In this document: positions 1 to 11,872 of the stretch, one piece after another
Layout: each line of letters opens with the position of its first letter
Position numbering within the stretch: position 1 is the first letter of the stretch
Assembly (NCBI GenBank): GCA_019022495.1
Contig: JAFEKR010000005.1
Coordinates: 3,596,001-3,660,000, forward strand
Reading direction: 5' to 3'
Source: Epichloe hybrida
Taxonomy: Eukaryota; Ascomycota; Sordariomycetes; Hypocreales; Clavicipitaceae
DNA length: 64,000 nt
Made by a program: the position numbers and the translations under genes
The notes under the pieces: generated by a model
What the model was told of the DNA's origin: nothing
What the model saw: the letters and a program-made list of their open reading frames with translations, nothing else
Databases searched by the model: none

Positions 1-3000
1 GGGTGCTGAACAAGTAATACATGCGTGCATCAGACGTAGTGCTCGTATTTGCGGTAGAGCCGGGGAGGAAAAGAATAGATTTGGCGCATTGCGTGCGCAG
101 ATCATCTGGCAACGCGTCAACCAGAAGGATCGCAATGTCGAAAATCTGCTGGCACAACGACCCTGCTGCTGCGCCTTCTGGCGGTAGAGCCTCCATCTCG
201 AGCAACAGTCCACACAAGACAATAATGATTCGAGCCTTTGCTTCATGATTGACCGTTTGAGAAGGCTTCATCGCGGCCGAGAGCCCCGGGGTCGCCGCGT
301 TGTTGGGCGTTTCGTGCATGCTGTACAACGTGATGAATCTCAACAAAACAGGCAGCCAGTGATCAAGGACTTCCTTCTTGGCCAGAGACCGCGCTTCATC
401 CTGTGATGCGATGATCTCCCACAGGTCTGACAACTTGTCAACCAGATTTTTGGTGAGTGACGACGGCCTGGACGGCGGCGACTGTCCCGAGTTGATGGCT
501 TCAATCACGCCGAGGAGATTTTCGGCAAGGTGAATCCGATTGCTGTCTGTGGTGTCGTTGGCGATTGTTTCGGACTTGCTGTTTGGCATCAAATCCAGAA
601 ACCTCGTGTGTGCCTCCCGGTTGAACCCCTGCGTGATGTCCTCGCTTAGACACGGCAGCATGCTTGTCCACAGAATGTTCTGTGATTGGATAGCATTGTC
701 CATCGCCTTTGCAAAGGCCTCAAATCGTCGTGGTCCGTCTTCATCGCCCGTGTTAGTGCCGGGCTGGTTGGTTGAAAGATCCAGGTTGAGCTTTAGTTGG
801 CAGAATGGCATCGTCAAGTCATTTGCAAGACGCAGTATCTGGTCAAAAGATGGGTGTCGGTCTGGACTGTCCTCGGGCAACAAAAGACGAGTGACAATCT
901 TTTGGGCCAATACTGTTGCCGCAGGCGGCAGTGTGCTCACGTTCAGCACCTCCGCCACCATTGCTGAATCTGCTACAACCAGCAATCGCATTGCTTCTAT
1001 AAGACAGTCCTGACACTCTGCATTGTCCAAAGGCAGCAGAGAGCTTCCACCATCATCTGCTTGAAGGGCTGAGTACTCGATAAGCGCGTTCCGTATTAAC
1101 TGCACCAAAGCTTTAGAGTGATCAAACTTGGCACTGTGTTGTTGGATTCGGAAACGATAAGCCTCTTCTGCCTTGAGTGTCGGAGTTGTTGGTACTTCCA
1201 TCGTAACCAACTGGAGGAGCTCTTGTAGGTAGGTGGCCGACTTTGGCACTGTTGTTTCGGTCGTGCTTTCGGCCATCACAGAGCCTGCGTTTGCCGTGTG
1301 AAAGATGGTCGATAATGATAGGCACCCCAAGCTAACAAGAAGTGGCAAGAGCTCTAGCAGAGGCGGTCGTTTCTTCAAGGTCCTGATATGACTGATCCAG
1401 TCCGCCATGAGTTTGTCGAAATGAGGTGCATCTAACATGCGCAATCTTGAGAGCAGCGATGCGAATACTCGGCGATTCTCATCCAACTTGATCCACCCGG
1501 CTTCCAACTTCGGGGCAATGTAGCGGAAAAGACGGTTCATGGTAGGGTGATCAATGACATTTCCGCTTGCTAGAAGCTTGTCAATCTGCTCCGAGACCTC
1601 CCCTTCGGCGGTTTGAGCTTGCACTGCCATGCTGTCGGAGACTGGTGAACAAGCATCAATGGCGTTGGACCGGTCGCTCTGAGCCAGTTCGAGCGACAGT
1701 TGCTTGGCGAGATCGTCCCTGCCGGGCAGCCTCTGGGCAAGGGCCGAAAGCGCCGAAAGTAACGGCCGTACCGTCATGCCTTGTTCGCGGCTGATTGCCT
1801 TGAGCCGTTCAACAAAAACATCGAACAATGCTTCTGCAGATCCCATGGCCATGAAGACATCCAGATTGGCATTGATGGTGTCTACGCAGGCTGCAAGCAC
1901 GTCTGCATCGGGGCCAGAAGAACAGCTTCTCAAAATGCCTGCAAGCTTGGTAAAGTCTCCAATGGTCTCCATCGTGTTGCGAATGGAGGTGAAGAATTCC
2001 ACCGTCATGACGAAATTGGAGTTGCGAGGAAGGCGTGTTGTGACGGCATCACATAGGTGGGCACCGATGGCGCTTTGGACTGCTCTGCTGCTGTTGGTCA
2101 CCCTCCGCAGCAGTTTGTTTCGTGTTATGGGTTTGCGCGAGGCATCGAAATTCCCGAGGTATGCAGCCAAGCCAAGAGAATTATCCACACATTCGAGTGC
2201 GTTCCCGGTGTCGGTTCCTTCGTCAATCACAGAATAGTTGCCAGCGCGTCGAAGAAGGTTGCCTCTCTGGGAGGTCTGCTCGTGTGGCAAACAATGAACG
2301 GGTAGTTCAACCAGTAGACGAGATGCGCAAGGGCCATCGACTGGGTCAATGTCGTCCGCGTTGTGAAGGCCACCACGGCCGATAAGCCACTGCATGTACC
2401 GAGGAACAGAGAAGTGTCCAGACCGTACCAACTCAGAGACGAGTCGGATCATGAAGGTTTTCCTGACTTGGTCGCCCGGGGCGATATCTCCGAGGACGTC
2501 GAGAATGGCAGAGGTGGCGTTGACTCGGAAGACACTCCACGCTTTGATCAGTCCAGCGGCAACATATATCTTTGCTAAGCCAGGCCTGTGGAGCGAAACG
2601 GCCCATTCCACAACCCCCTTGATCATGCCGATTTTGTCCTCTGCAGTGGCCCAGCACTTGGTGGCCAGGTCGCGAGCACATATCCCCTGCAATGTTGCAT
2701 CAAGAAGTTGCACCAAGTGTTGGCGGCCACCTGTTGGGGAGGTCGTGCTCGCCACTGACAGCTTCGCATTTCGGAGTTTGATGTTGCTGTACGCCTCTTG
2801 GGTCGCGGTATCGTCGTCAGGAATGTTCAGTCTCAGCGTTTCGCCGAAGCGTTGCCATGCCGGTGGACAAACAAAGCTCTCGGGGTTGTCTTTGACGAGC
2901 GAATGGACCAATGTAGACAATTGGGCGGCCAGTTGAAAGAGAACATCTCCATCGGGGTCCTTCTCAATCTGCCAACTGAAATTAGTAGCTTTCTTTGCAT

Positions 3001-4518
3001 GGATGCAAACAAGAGTGTGGGGCTGGATTTCCCGTACAGTATGCAGATGGTTGAGTATTGAATAGACCAGTCGTCTGCCGCATCTTCGTAGCTGTAGTAA
3101 ATGAGCCCAATGTATTTGGGCAATTAAAATCCACATGGGAATCCTCGACTGGGGGCTATTTTCCAAGCCGGTGATGATCCATTCGAGATAGTGATCGCGG
3201 TCCAATAGCTGTTCGGAGTAGAGACATGTCGCAAGCCGGATGCTATGGAAGAGATGGCTCATTAGCATCAATGTGCAGCGTTGTCATCTGTGAGGAGGAA
3301 CACGTACGCGTATGTCACCTTGGGTTTCCAATCGGGCTCTCCAAAAGCAGACACTACAGCTTCAAGAAACTGTTCTACAAAGACAGTCCAGTCTCGAATC
3401 CATTTGAGCTCGCCTCCAAGAACGAACGCCCCACTGGCTCCCTTTCTCTTGAAGGCTCTGATTTCATTGGCACCAACACATTTGGCCAGCCACACTGCAC
3501 GCTCCGTGGGAACATCCTTGTTTAGACATTGGTCAAGTAGAGTTCGCCCGCGAATGCCGTGAGGAATCGTTCGACTCAAACGTCGTAAAGATATGGCCGA
3601 GTTGGCCAGATCCTTCAGCCAAATCTCTCGTTTTGTGTCGGTAAGAGTGACTCGGGGAGGTGGTTTGAAGGTTGAGGGTGCGGTGATCTGTCCGCGATGC
3701 CTTCGTTGGTTGAGGACGCCCATGAAGATGGTAGACAGGGCGTTGAGACCGCTTTTCTGTTTCAAGGCGGGAAGAATGGCCAGTCGAGCGGACGATGCTT
3801 CGTTCTGGCTGCCTCTGTCCCATGTGCCCTTTTGTATAGCCTCCGTGCTCCACTCATCTTCGTGATGAACACCGGACCAAGGGAAGAAATCGGCGTGGCC
3901 CGAAAATAGGCCTCTGCTGAAAGGATCTCGAGTAGCAGTATCATTCCGATTCGTACTCACAAACCGGGGCGCGGCGACCGGCATCTCGACTGTGTACGGT
4001 TTCGGCCTTGCGTCTTTTCTAGCCGGAGCCGTTGTGGCCACCGCTGGCCGAGACGAGGGAACGGTTTGCGAGGATTTCGGAAGCCTTCGTTGAGGCATTG
4101 GCATGGGGGGGTTGTCAGAGGCATCTTGCTGGGAAGCCCTAGACAATGTCGGACTCAGGTTCTCCGTCTCCATAGCTTCGGAAGCAGGCATCATTCGAGA
4201 CGGTGTGAGTGTTTGGGGCGATTCGGCTGCCGACATTGGCCCAGCGGCAGTGAGCTCGTTGGACAGCTCGAGCCGTAACTTGGAGCCTTGTCGTCTGGGA
4301 GTTGACACATGGCGGGCGGACAATGCATCGGCGGATTCGCTGTTGGAGTCGGACACTGAAGCAGGATCTCGCCTGGAGGGTGATGCTGGAAGATATTGTT
4401 GTTGAGAGGATGATATGGTGCGTTGATGGTGATTCGAAGGCCTCTGGACCTGTAGCGTCGAGCCGAGCCCTCGTTGAGGCTGTCGCGGCTGGACACCCAT
4501 GGGGGTCCTCGAGGTCAT
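1..4518 (-). CDS. MED12: Mediator complex subunit 12 (Srb8/MED12), C-terminus beyond the window
   Basis: Subunit of the CDK8 kinase module of Mediator, which regulates RNA polymerase II transcription in the nucleus. Exon 1 is 4518-3308; a 65-bp intron (3307-3243, donor GTACGT, acceptor ATAG) leads to exon 2, which stays open from 3242 to the left edge, so about 1,484 codons are visible. The MED12 signature block lies near residues 310-375 (RTIPHGIRGRTLLDQCL, then RAVWLAKCVGANEIRAF) and continues across the intron as VTYA/IRLATCLYSEQLLDRDHYLEW. Further on, RYMQWLIGRGGLHNADDID is typical of the family. The N-terminus is low-complexity and Ser/Pro/Gln-rich. I chose ATG 4518 (MTSRTPMGVQPRQPQRG); the frame reaches 4527 only through a GTG. 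A second in-frame 69-bp intron (3037-2969) is possible because the protein reads less family-like there. Family MED12 proteins are about 1,500-1,700 residues, so most of the gene is present. Confidence 0.93.
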
Positions 4519-4668
4519 GATTCGCACGGGCGAGAGGGCGCCATCCCGATGAATGCTACAATTTATGGATTTCGAAGGCGTAGAGGAGATTCGAAATGAC
4601 TAATGAATGCCAATGTCTAATGCAATGGGTCGTCCAAGCGACATGGAAGTGAAGTTTGCGCCCAACCT

Positions 4669-4716
4669 GCCGCTTGCCGCTTGCCGCTTGCCGCTTGCCG
4701 CTTGACGCTTGACGTA
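4669..4716. repeat. GCCGCTT heptamer minisatellite
   Basis: Four to five tandem copies of GCCGCTT followed by two degenerate GACGCTT copies, about 150 bp upstream of the MED12 start codon. Probably in the promoter or 5' UTR. Confidence 0.8.
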
Positions 4717-5869
4717 GGATGATGAAGCCCACCCAGCGCCGAGTGCGAAGGGAAGAAAGCTGGCGGATCGCACCCGCGAGGTAGCACCGAACCGAGTGCA
4801 AAAAGGGGCGCCCGTCGCAAGGTTGGCGGCTCGGCGGGGCTGCACCTTTGAAGACGTGTTGAGACTGTCGATGTCGAGCGTCGGGTCGTTGTTGAGAACA
4901 AGTCGGATGCTCGAGCGAGTGCTCTGGAGAGAGGGTCTGGGAAGAGGTCACGAATGGCAGGAGGTCCAGTGTGGATAACGCGGATGCGGGTGTTCACAGT
5001 GGGCGCAGGAGAAGCGAGCGACGCAGCAACCGAAAGGATCCAGCAGCCTCCTGGACCACTTGAGAACTTAACCACTTAACCACTCCGTATGTACGGACTA
5101 CTCCGGACTACTCCGTAATAATAAGACGCTGCGCTGACGCGGGCGCAGGCAAGATTGGATTACCCCCCGGCAGGTGCAGTCAATCGATTGAATCAATCGA
5201 ACTTGATACGTAAACACGTGAGGGAGGGGGGCGGGAGAGGGCGAGAGGGGCGGGGGCCGGCGGGGGGTGGCGATGGGGAGTGGTGGGCGTGTAATCCGTA
5301 TGGCCACAGTTGTCACAGTTGTAGCCCCAGTGTGTATGGCCCCAGTGTGGGTGCCGCCGTTGGCCGCTGCTGCAAAGGGTCAAGTCAAGTCTCCCTCTCT
5401 CTGCCTCTCTTATGTAATGTACATAGGAGTCAGTGAGGAGTGGGGACCAGACAAACTTGACCGTGAAGTTGTTGGGGCTGGTGAAGAGTTGAATCGGTTT
5501 GTTGGATTGAATCGATTCCATGTACGGATCCGTACAAGTGCATAGCTATTACTGTAGCTGCCAGCGGGCATCCATATCTGCCTGCACCCAAGTGCTTATG
5601 TAGACTATTACCTAGAAGGCTAGAAAGAAAAGGAAGGGCTCGGGTTGACCCGTACCTTTCAACCCTGTCCTCCTACCTATTCCATAGATGCCTATGGGAG
5701 AGGTAAAGGTGTTTTGTTTCGCCTTGCTCGCTGGCTCACACAAGTTACAACTACTCTTTCCTCAACCGCAAGCACCGAGTGGAAGGTTATTATTTTAGCC
5801 AACCACCCATTCCACCCATTTGTTGGCGCACGCCCCGGGAAACCGGGGGGACGGGAAATTTCGACAAAA

Positions 5870-5955
5870 CCTGGGTGCCTGGGGTGCGTGCCGGGTGCAT
5901 GCCGGGTGCCTGCCTGGGTGCCTGCCTGGGTGCCTGCCTGGGGGTGCCTGCCTCC
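5870..5955. repeat. GGGTGCCTGCCT tandem repeat
   Basis: Degenerate tandem array of GGGTGC(C/A)TGCC units in non-coding DNA. It creates long but meaningless open frames on both strands. Confidence 0.75.
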
Positions 5956-7374
5956 CACGCTGCCCTCCCACGCTGCCCCGTACTTTGATCAATCTCGTTT
6001 TGGGGAGCTGCGAGGTCAAAACAAAATCTGTGCCACACGGAACACCAGACACGTCCAAAATCTCATTCCGCACCACCGTGCTCCGTCCCATATTGCGTCC
6101 ATCCTTGTCTGCGCCGATTCTATCATCTCTCAGCGCAGAGCCTTATCGTCAATCCGTCAATCCGTCAATCCTCTGGGTTGTTGTTGGGTTGTTGTTGGGT
6201 TGTTGTCAGTCGTCAATAGCGTCGTGTCTGGTTGGGAAAATTGGTCAGCCTCAGCTTCAGCCATGTTATGTTTCTGATAGGTCGCCAGCGTGTCCGCCAC
6301 GACTCGGAGATGCTTGAATGAATCGCCGTATCGTCGATGATAGTCGGTCATGGTTTTATCGGGCTTGCCGCCACCGCCGCCGACGAAGGCGACCAGATGT
6401 CGACACGTTGGCAACTGACGAAGGGGTCTGCAACACCGAGTAGCTGTACATACTTGTGCTGGAGGATGCTGCATTCCAGTGCTCAGCCCAAGCCCGACAT
6501 CTTCTTGTCCATCTCCAATGTCAATTTTTGGCCGCATACTCCGTACTCCGAACTCCGTAGAGCCGCGCCAATTGGCAGTGCCTACGGAGTACACTCGAAT
6601 GCTGATCTATCCGTGTGACCAAACAGGCGCCCAGCCGAAGCGCAAGGAAACTCGCCAACTACTTTAAAGCCCAAGTGTTGCCAAGGTTGTTTTCAAAACG
6701 GTCCAGACTTTTGAAATCGTGACTCGCCTGCCCACCAGACACCACCAGTCGCCACCCGTCTTGGAATTTCCACCTCTTGCCCGTCATAACTGGCCGGTGG
6801 CGGCCCAGCTAATAGGCTAACTCTTGGCGTGCGGAGCAATTGGCATTTTCGAATTCGAGGCGATTTGGATCCTGACTCCAGAACTCCGCGACATGTCGTT
6901 GTCGTACAGTCTGTTTCAGCCAGGCGGGTCGACGAAAATGTATCAAAGGGGGAAGACAGCCCAGATCCGGTCCGAGACAGGCATTTCACAGCCAACTCAA
7001 TAGAGCCTACAAGGCCAAGTGCTTCTGAAATGCCATCAAGCACAGCCGTTGGGCCTTTCAGATAGATTCCCCGCGCAATTACCACCAGATGCAGTCGATG
7101 TACCTCACAGATGATCTGGGACTGGGATGGCTTGGTTGCGCCGCTTCAACCTCAATTTCACGACTCACGGCATATTGCTGATCTCGTCATTCACAGACTC
7201 AACTCTCTTCGAAAATGGTCTCTATTCGTCAATCAATATATCTATCTTATTGTTGGGGCCTATGCATCGCCATCGACTTTCGATACTCGATATCAGTCAT
7301 GTTCACCGGAATAACTTTACCCCAATAGTCTCAACCTGACAGCGTGGAACAGTTGGGATCTCCCCTCGGTGGCC

Positions 7375-8211
7375 TCACAGCTGTTCAGCCTTTCCCACAC
7401 TCCACTCGCTCCAGCCTTTCTTCTCACCGGGCAATTTGATAGCCTCCCAATCTGCCCTCTTCACCTTCTTCCATTGCTCCACAGGGATCCATCCGATATA
7501 CGCTCTGTCCCCGAAGCCTCCAATCCAGTAGACATGCGTGACTACCAATCTCGTCCACTCGTCCTCGTGAATACGGTTTCCTGGAAGCCAATGCAGGGCG
7601 TCAGGATGTTTTGCCGTATAACATGTTGCCAACCTCTTGGACGACTCATTGTCAGTGGAAATGGTTTCCAAGTAGCCGAATAGCGAGAATCGAGGCAAAT
7701 TAGCAGCCGAGTATGGCACCGTGTCAGGAATATCTCGATGCTCTAGTGGCGAGTTATACGGGCATTCCCGACCCAGAAAGCGATTTTGCATGTAGGCCGA
7801 TAGGCGAGATGTCAAGGACATGCGATTGGCTGGGGCATACGGAGGAGTCCATCTCATCGAAAGTGTAATATTAGAACCAGCACGAACGTTCCTGAAGCTC
7901 GTGCCGATCTTCATAGCCAGAATAGTCGGGTTCCCTTCGTCCTCACAGTCAGCCACATAGTCCATCAAGCCGATGGGCTGGCCGGCAATGCCAGCAGGAG
8001 GGGCTTCTTGACTGTTGACATCTCGGCCCGATGCCTGAGGGAAGATGGTGGACAACGTGCCAAGCTTGGTCAGAGCGAGGATTCGTCGACCCATCACGGC
8101 CGATTCATAGATTGTCGGGATGTTCCTGGACACTTCTGCGGAATGGTCCAGCACACTTTGCAGGGCCGTGACGACGCCACACAGGCCTGCAATGGTGTTG
8201 AGAAGCTTCAT
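7375..8211 (-). CDS. Secreted CREG-like FMN-binding split-barrel (pyridoxamine 5'-phosphate oxidase-like) protein
   Basis: Single-exon gene of 278 residues. It starts with MKLLNTIAGLCGVVTALQSV, a plausible secretion signal. The body matches the CREG-type split-barrel family (Pfam Pyrid_oxidase_2): an alpha-beta start with RRILALTKLGTLSTIFP, a central GQPIGLMDYVADCEDEGNP, TILAMKIGTSFRNVRAGSN, then the family's 'H..P....W' region (AKHPDALHWLP) and a C-terminal VYWIGGFGDRAYIGWIP. CREG proteins are secretory or lysosomal glycoproteins related to FMN oxidoreductases but usually lack oxidase activity, so the biochemical role is unknown. The length is slightly above mammalian CREG1, as expected of fungal members. 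The next gene upstream (DBF2) is divergent. Confidence 0.82.
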   Translation of the reverse strand: MKLLNTIAGLCGVVTALQSVLDHSAEVSRNIPTIYESAVMGRRILALTKLGTLSTIFPQASGRDVNSQEAPPAGIAGQPIGLMDYVADCEDEGNPTILAMKIGTSFRNVRAGSNITLSMRWTPPYAPANRMSLTSRLSAYMQNRFLGRECPYNSPLEHRDIPDTVPYSAANLPRFSLFGYLETISTDNESSKRLATCYTAKHPDALHWLPGNRIHEDEWTRLVVTHVYWIGGFGDRAYIGWIPVEQWKKVKRADWEAIKLPGEKKGWSEWSVGKAEQL

Positions 8212-9700
8212 GATGATGGTGACAATGGATTTTCGGAGGTGGTGATGGGTGGCGGCCCGAAGAGCATGTGATGGCTGTCACTAACGAGTCAGCTTCCAGT
8301 GAGACGTCGGACGACCAGGAGGCATCAGAAAAGAACAGAGAACACGGATGGACAAGCACAGGAGCTCGCGATATATCTATAGTCGGAGAATGTACGATGC
8401 TCCTGCCCACATGAGGGGTTTTTAAGGACATGCAAAAGTTTTGACGGTGGGTGGCTACAATGATGCAACCGAGCTTGGCATCAGCCGACTTGATCAAGTG
8501 ATGGCAAATTAGGGTGGGTGGGGAGATTGATAAGATTTACATAGGTGCTGGTCCAATTCAGGAGTCAAGTGTCAATACCCGAGTTGCTCACTGTCCGGGA
8601 GCCACAGTACTTGACAAGGAATACGGAGTAATCCGTACATATGTACATATGTAAGTAGTGACAAGATGGAGCCTCGAGGGGTTCATGGCCTCGTTTAGCT
8701 GTAAGCGAAATTCAAGTGCGTCAAATCTTACTTTCTTCAAAACGTTGCCTGACCGTTGCGTCACTGGTGTTTTGCAACGATCTTGACCGTTTCGAGTGCA
8801 GGGTAGCTGGTATTGGTCAACCAGGGAACTGAGGGAAAAAAAAACATCCATCCCCAAGACTAAACTTGTCACAATTCGAAGTAGCTAGAGTCCAGCGTAG
8901 AGCATGAAGAAAAGGGTGGGGGTTTTCTTCCTTGTTGTGACATGTCATCTCTTGGGTGTTGGGTTGTAGCAAGGTCGTGCGTGATCTCAATGACGAGACG
9001 CATGTTTTGGGTTCCTAGGTACCTCCTAATCCGTACCTGGGTACTTTTAAAAACAAGTCCCTCGTGCTTACCCCGCCACCCGCCATGATGCTGCTCATAG
9101 CGGTACGTACTCCGTGTGCATCGTGCGTGTTTATGTTTGACAAAGGTGCTATGGCAACAGCGAAACAACGGACATGGATCAACTTGAAGGCAAACTGGAA
9201 CTCAAGCACTATGTACAAGTTAATTTCACCCGCAAATGTCAAGCATCATTTTGCATTTTGCTGGCACACTTCGAGACTGACTGGAATCCAAGGTGGGGGC
9301 ACGACTTGTTGCCCCTGCAACCGTGTTGACTTGGGTGGGGCCGCAGCCTGATGACAAGCATAAGCAGCACCTGAAGGCAAGATACAACAAGATCCCTCCT
9401 GCCTGCCTCCTGCCTCCTGCCTCCTGCCCCGTCCATCGCCAACTGGCAAAAGTTGACGACTGGAGACATCGGCCCACCCCCAGCGTGCAATCGTGTTTTC
9501 TCGGTTCTCAGCTCGATGCGTGTCGAGAAAACAACCTGCGGTCAGGCCTCTTTTGCATCGACGTGTGGCTCAAACTATTTATTGCCTACCACGCCGTTGT
9601 TGTTCTATTTGATTTGACATCAACACACTTTTATCAATACCAAGTCGCTACTGGATCATTTCATTCTTGCCTGCTCACGGCCTCCGAGCACCCCATCAAC
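8212..9700. promoter_or_regulatory. Divergent intergenic region between the CREG-like gene and DBF2
   Basis: About 1.5 kb of non-coding DNA holding both promoters. It contains an ACGGAGTA/TCCGTA palindrome (8622-8637) followed by a CATATGTACATATG stretch, a TACGTACTCCGT motif near 9104-9115, and a CTGCCTC repeat (9400-9427). No core promoter element can be assigned with certainty. Confidence 0.5.
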
Positions 9701-11872
9701 ATGGCGAGCTTCATGTCCAACTTCTTCCAAGGCAGCAAGGACAAATCGTCCGGAGATGCGTCTCTCCGCCCCATGACTCCGACCAAAAAGATCAACAACA
9801 ACAATAGCTTCATCAACCCACTGAGCACACCACAAGGCAGTCCGAGCAAGAAGACCATCCCGCCCGGCGCGCATGATCTTCCTGCCGCATTCGAGAGCGC
9901 CATGACGCTTAATTCAGCAGGAATGGATGCACCTATAAAGCTTACTCGCCCTCAGAGTGTTATCACCCCGCTTTCCTCTGGCAAAACCAACGCCCAACCT
10001 CTGGATGAGTCCTGTATCAACATCGACGAGAGCATCATACACAAGACTTCTTCGCCCGGCAGCCCACTGAAGAGGCAGGGCCAGGAAAACACACCGCCGG
10101 CATCCAGACTTGGATTGACCGATTCACCAGCTCAGCACAGTTACGCCGCTCGGTCTCGCCAGCAGCTCTACGAGACCAAGGACCGTCCGATGACTTCACA
10201 CAAGAAATTCAACACGTCAAGAGGCTTGACAGCCGAGGAGCGAGAGCTTTTGCAAAAGCCTGGTGTCAAGAGACTGGTCAATGTGACGCAATTGTGTTAG
10301 TAACATGTCATACTTTCCCCAACCACGACCAACCCCCACCGCCCTTAGCCGGCTGCAACAGATACCGGCAAACGAACATACAGCTAACAATTGCATACGC
10401 GCAGATTTCCTGGACTATTACTTTGATCTCCTGACCTACGTTGGCTCGAGACAGAATCGATTGGCTGCCTTCAAGGCCGAATTCCCTGCCCCGCCAGAGA
10501 CCGACGAACGAACTCATAACCAGATGTGGACAAAATACACGGGACGAGAGCGAGCCAATCTCCGAAAGAGACGTGTGAGACTTCGCCAAGGAGATTTTCA
10601 GATCCTGACTCAAGTTGGCCAGGGTGGCTATGGCCAAGTCTTCCTTGCGCAAAAGAAAGATACACGCGAGGTTTGCGCCTTGAAGGTCATGAGCAAGAAA
10701 CTACTCTTCAAACTCGACGAAGTCCGCCACGTCCTTACCGAGAGAGACATTCTTACCACCGCTCAAAGCGACTGGCTCGTCCGCCTGCTGTACTCTTTCC
10801 AAGACGACAAGAGTATCTATCTTGCCATGGAATACGTGCCCGGTGGCGATTTTCGCACCTTGCTTAACAACACAGGTGTTTTGTCCAACCGGCACGCGCG
10901 ATTCTACATTGCCGAAATGTTCTGTGCGGTTAACGCCCTACACGAGCTTGGCTACATCCACCGAGATTTGAAGCCCGAGAACTTTCTCGTGGACTCTACT
11001 GGTCACGTTAAGCTCACCGATTTTGGTCTGGCGGCTGGCGTTTTAGCCCCTTCAAGGATCGAGTCTATGAGAATAAAACTCGAAGAGGCTTCGGAGACTC
11101 CCGTCCCCTTTGGCAAGCCCATGGACCAGCGAACAGTTGCCGAGCGTCGTGAAAGTTATCGTAATATGCGACAGAACGACGTCAACTACGCCAAGTCTAT
11201 TGTGGGCTCTCCTGACTACATGGCACCGGAGGTTCTTCGAGGGGAAGAGTATGATTATACAGTTGATTATTGGAGCTTGGGCTGCATGCTTTTTGAAGCC
11301 CTTACCGGATTCCCGCCCTTTGCTGGAGCTACACCTGACGAGACGTGGAGGAACTTGAAGCATTGGAAGGAAGTTCTGAAGCGACCAGTCTGGGAAGACC
11401 CCAACTACTTCCTCAGCAACCGTACCTGGAATTTCATCACAACGTGAGCTTCCCGAACACTAATACACTTCTGGTTCAGGCCATGGCGATACTGACTACA
11501 TTACACAGGTGCATCAATTCTCGTACTCGCCGCTTCTCCAATAGTCAAGACATTTACAGCCACCAATACTTTGCCGAAGTTGACTGGGAAACATTGCGTC
11601 AAACCAGAGCCCCATTCGTGCCCGAGCTGGACTCGGAGACTGATGCTGGCTATTTCGACGACTTCAGCAATGAAGCAGACATGGCAAAGTACAAGGAGGT
11701 GCATGAAAAGCAGCAGGCCCTGGAAACTATGGCCGATCGCGATGACGAAATGAGCAAGAGCCTCTTTGTCGGATTCACTTTCCGCCATCGCAAGCCTGCT
11801 ACTGAAGACGGCGGCAGTCCACGAAAACGCATCCCAACTTCTGACAACGAAAACTTTGGTACCATGCTCTAG
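9701..11872 (+). CDS. DBF2: NDR/LATS-family serine/threonine kinase DBF2 (SIN/MEN pathway; SidB/Sid2 orthologue)
   Basis: Mob1-activated kinase of the septation initiation/mitotic exit network, acting at spindle poles and septum. Exons 9701-10295, 10405-11443 and 11509-11872 (introns of 109 and 65 bp) give 665 residues. The first junction restores the family motif VTQLYFLDYYFDLLTYVG in the Mob-binding N-lobe region. The kinase domain starts near residue 262 (VGQGGYGQVF, then CALKVM), with YIHRDLKPENF near 380, DFGLA near 403 and GSPDYMAPE near 466. Between the last two is the long NDR-type insert. The C-terminal hydrophobic motif FVGFTFRHRK (about 630) carries the phosphorylatable Thr. The N-terminal 200 residues are Ser/Thr/Pro-rich. 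ATG 9701 (MASFMSNFFQG) is the first ATG of the open frame. Dbf2 is favoured over Cot1/Orb6 because of GSPDYMAPE and YVPGGDFRTLLNN. Confidence 0.93.

Larger units (their letters stand above)
4519..7374. other. Intergenic region upstream of MED12; low-complexity repeats, no supported gene
   Basis: About 2.9 kb between the MED12 start and the 3' end of the CREG-like gene. It holds a GCCGCTT minisatellite (4669-4716), a G/C-rich repeat (5870-5955), short GTCAATCC and TTGTTGGG repeats near 6146-6210, and several ACTCCGTA-type motifs (5082-5117, 5522-5535, 6538-6592). Open frames here are short, repeat-driven and show no recognisable domain. The MED12 promoter and 5' UTR must lie at its left side. 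Confidence 0.6.

Noticed and set aside
5645..6594. Frames of 145-210 codons on both strands
   Set aside because: Generated by tandem GGGTGCCTGCC and TTGTTGGG repeats; no domain.
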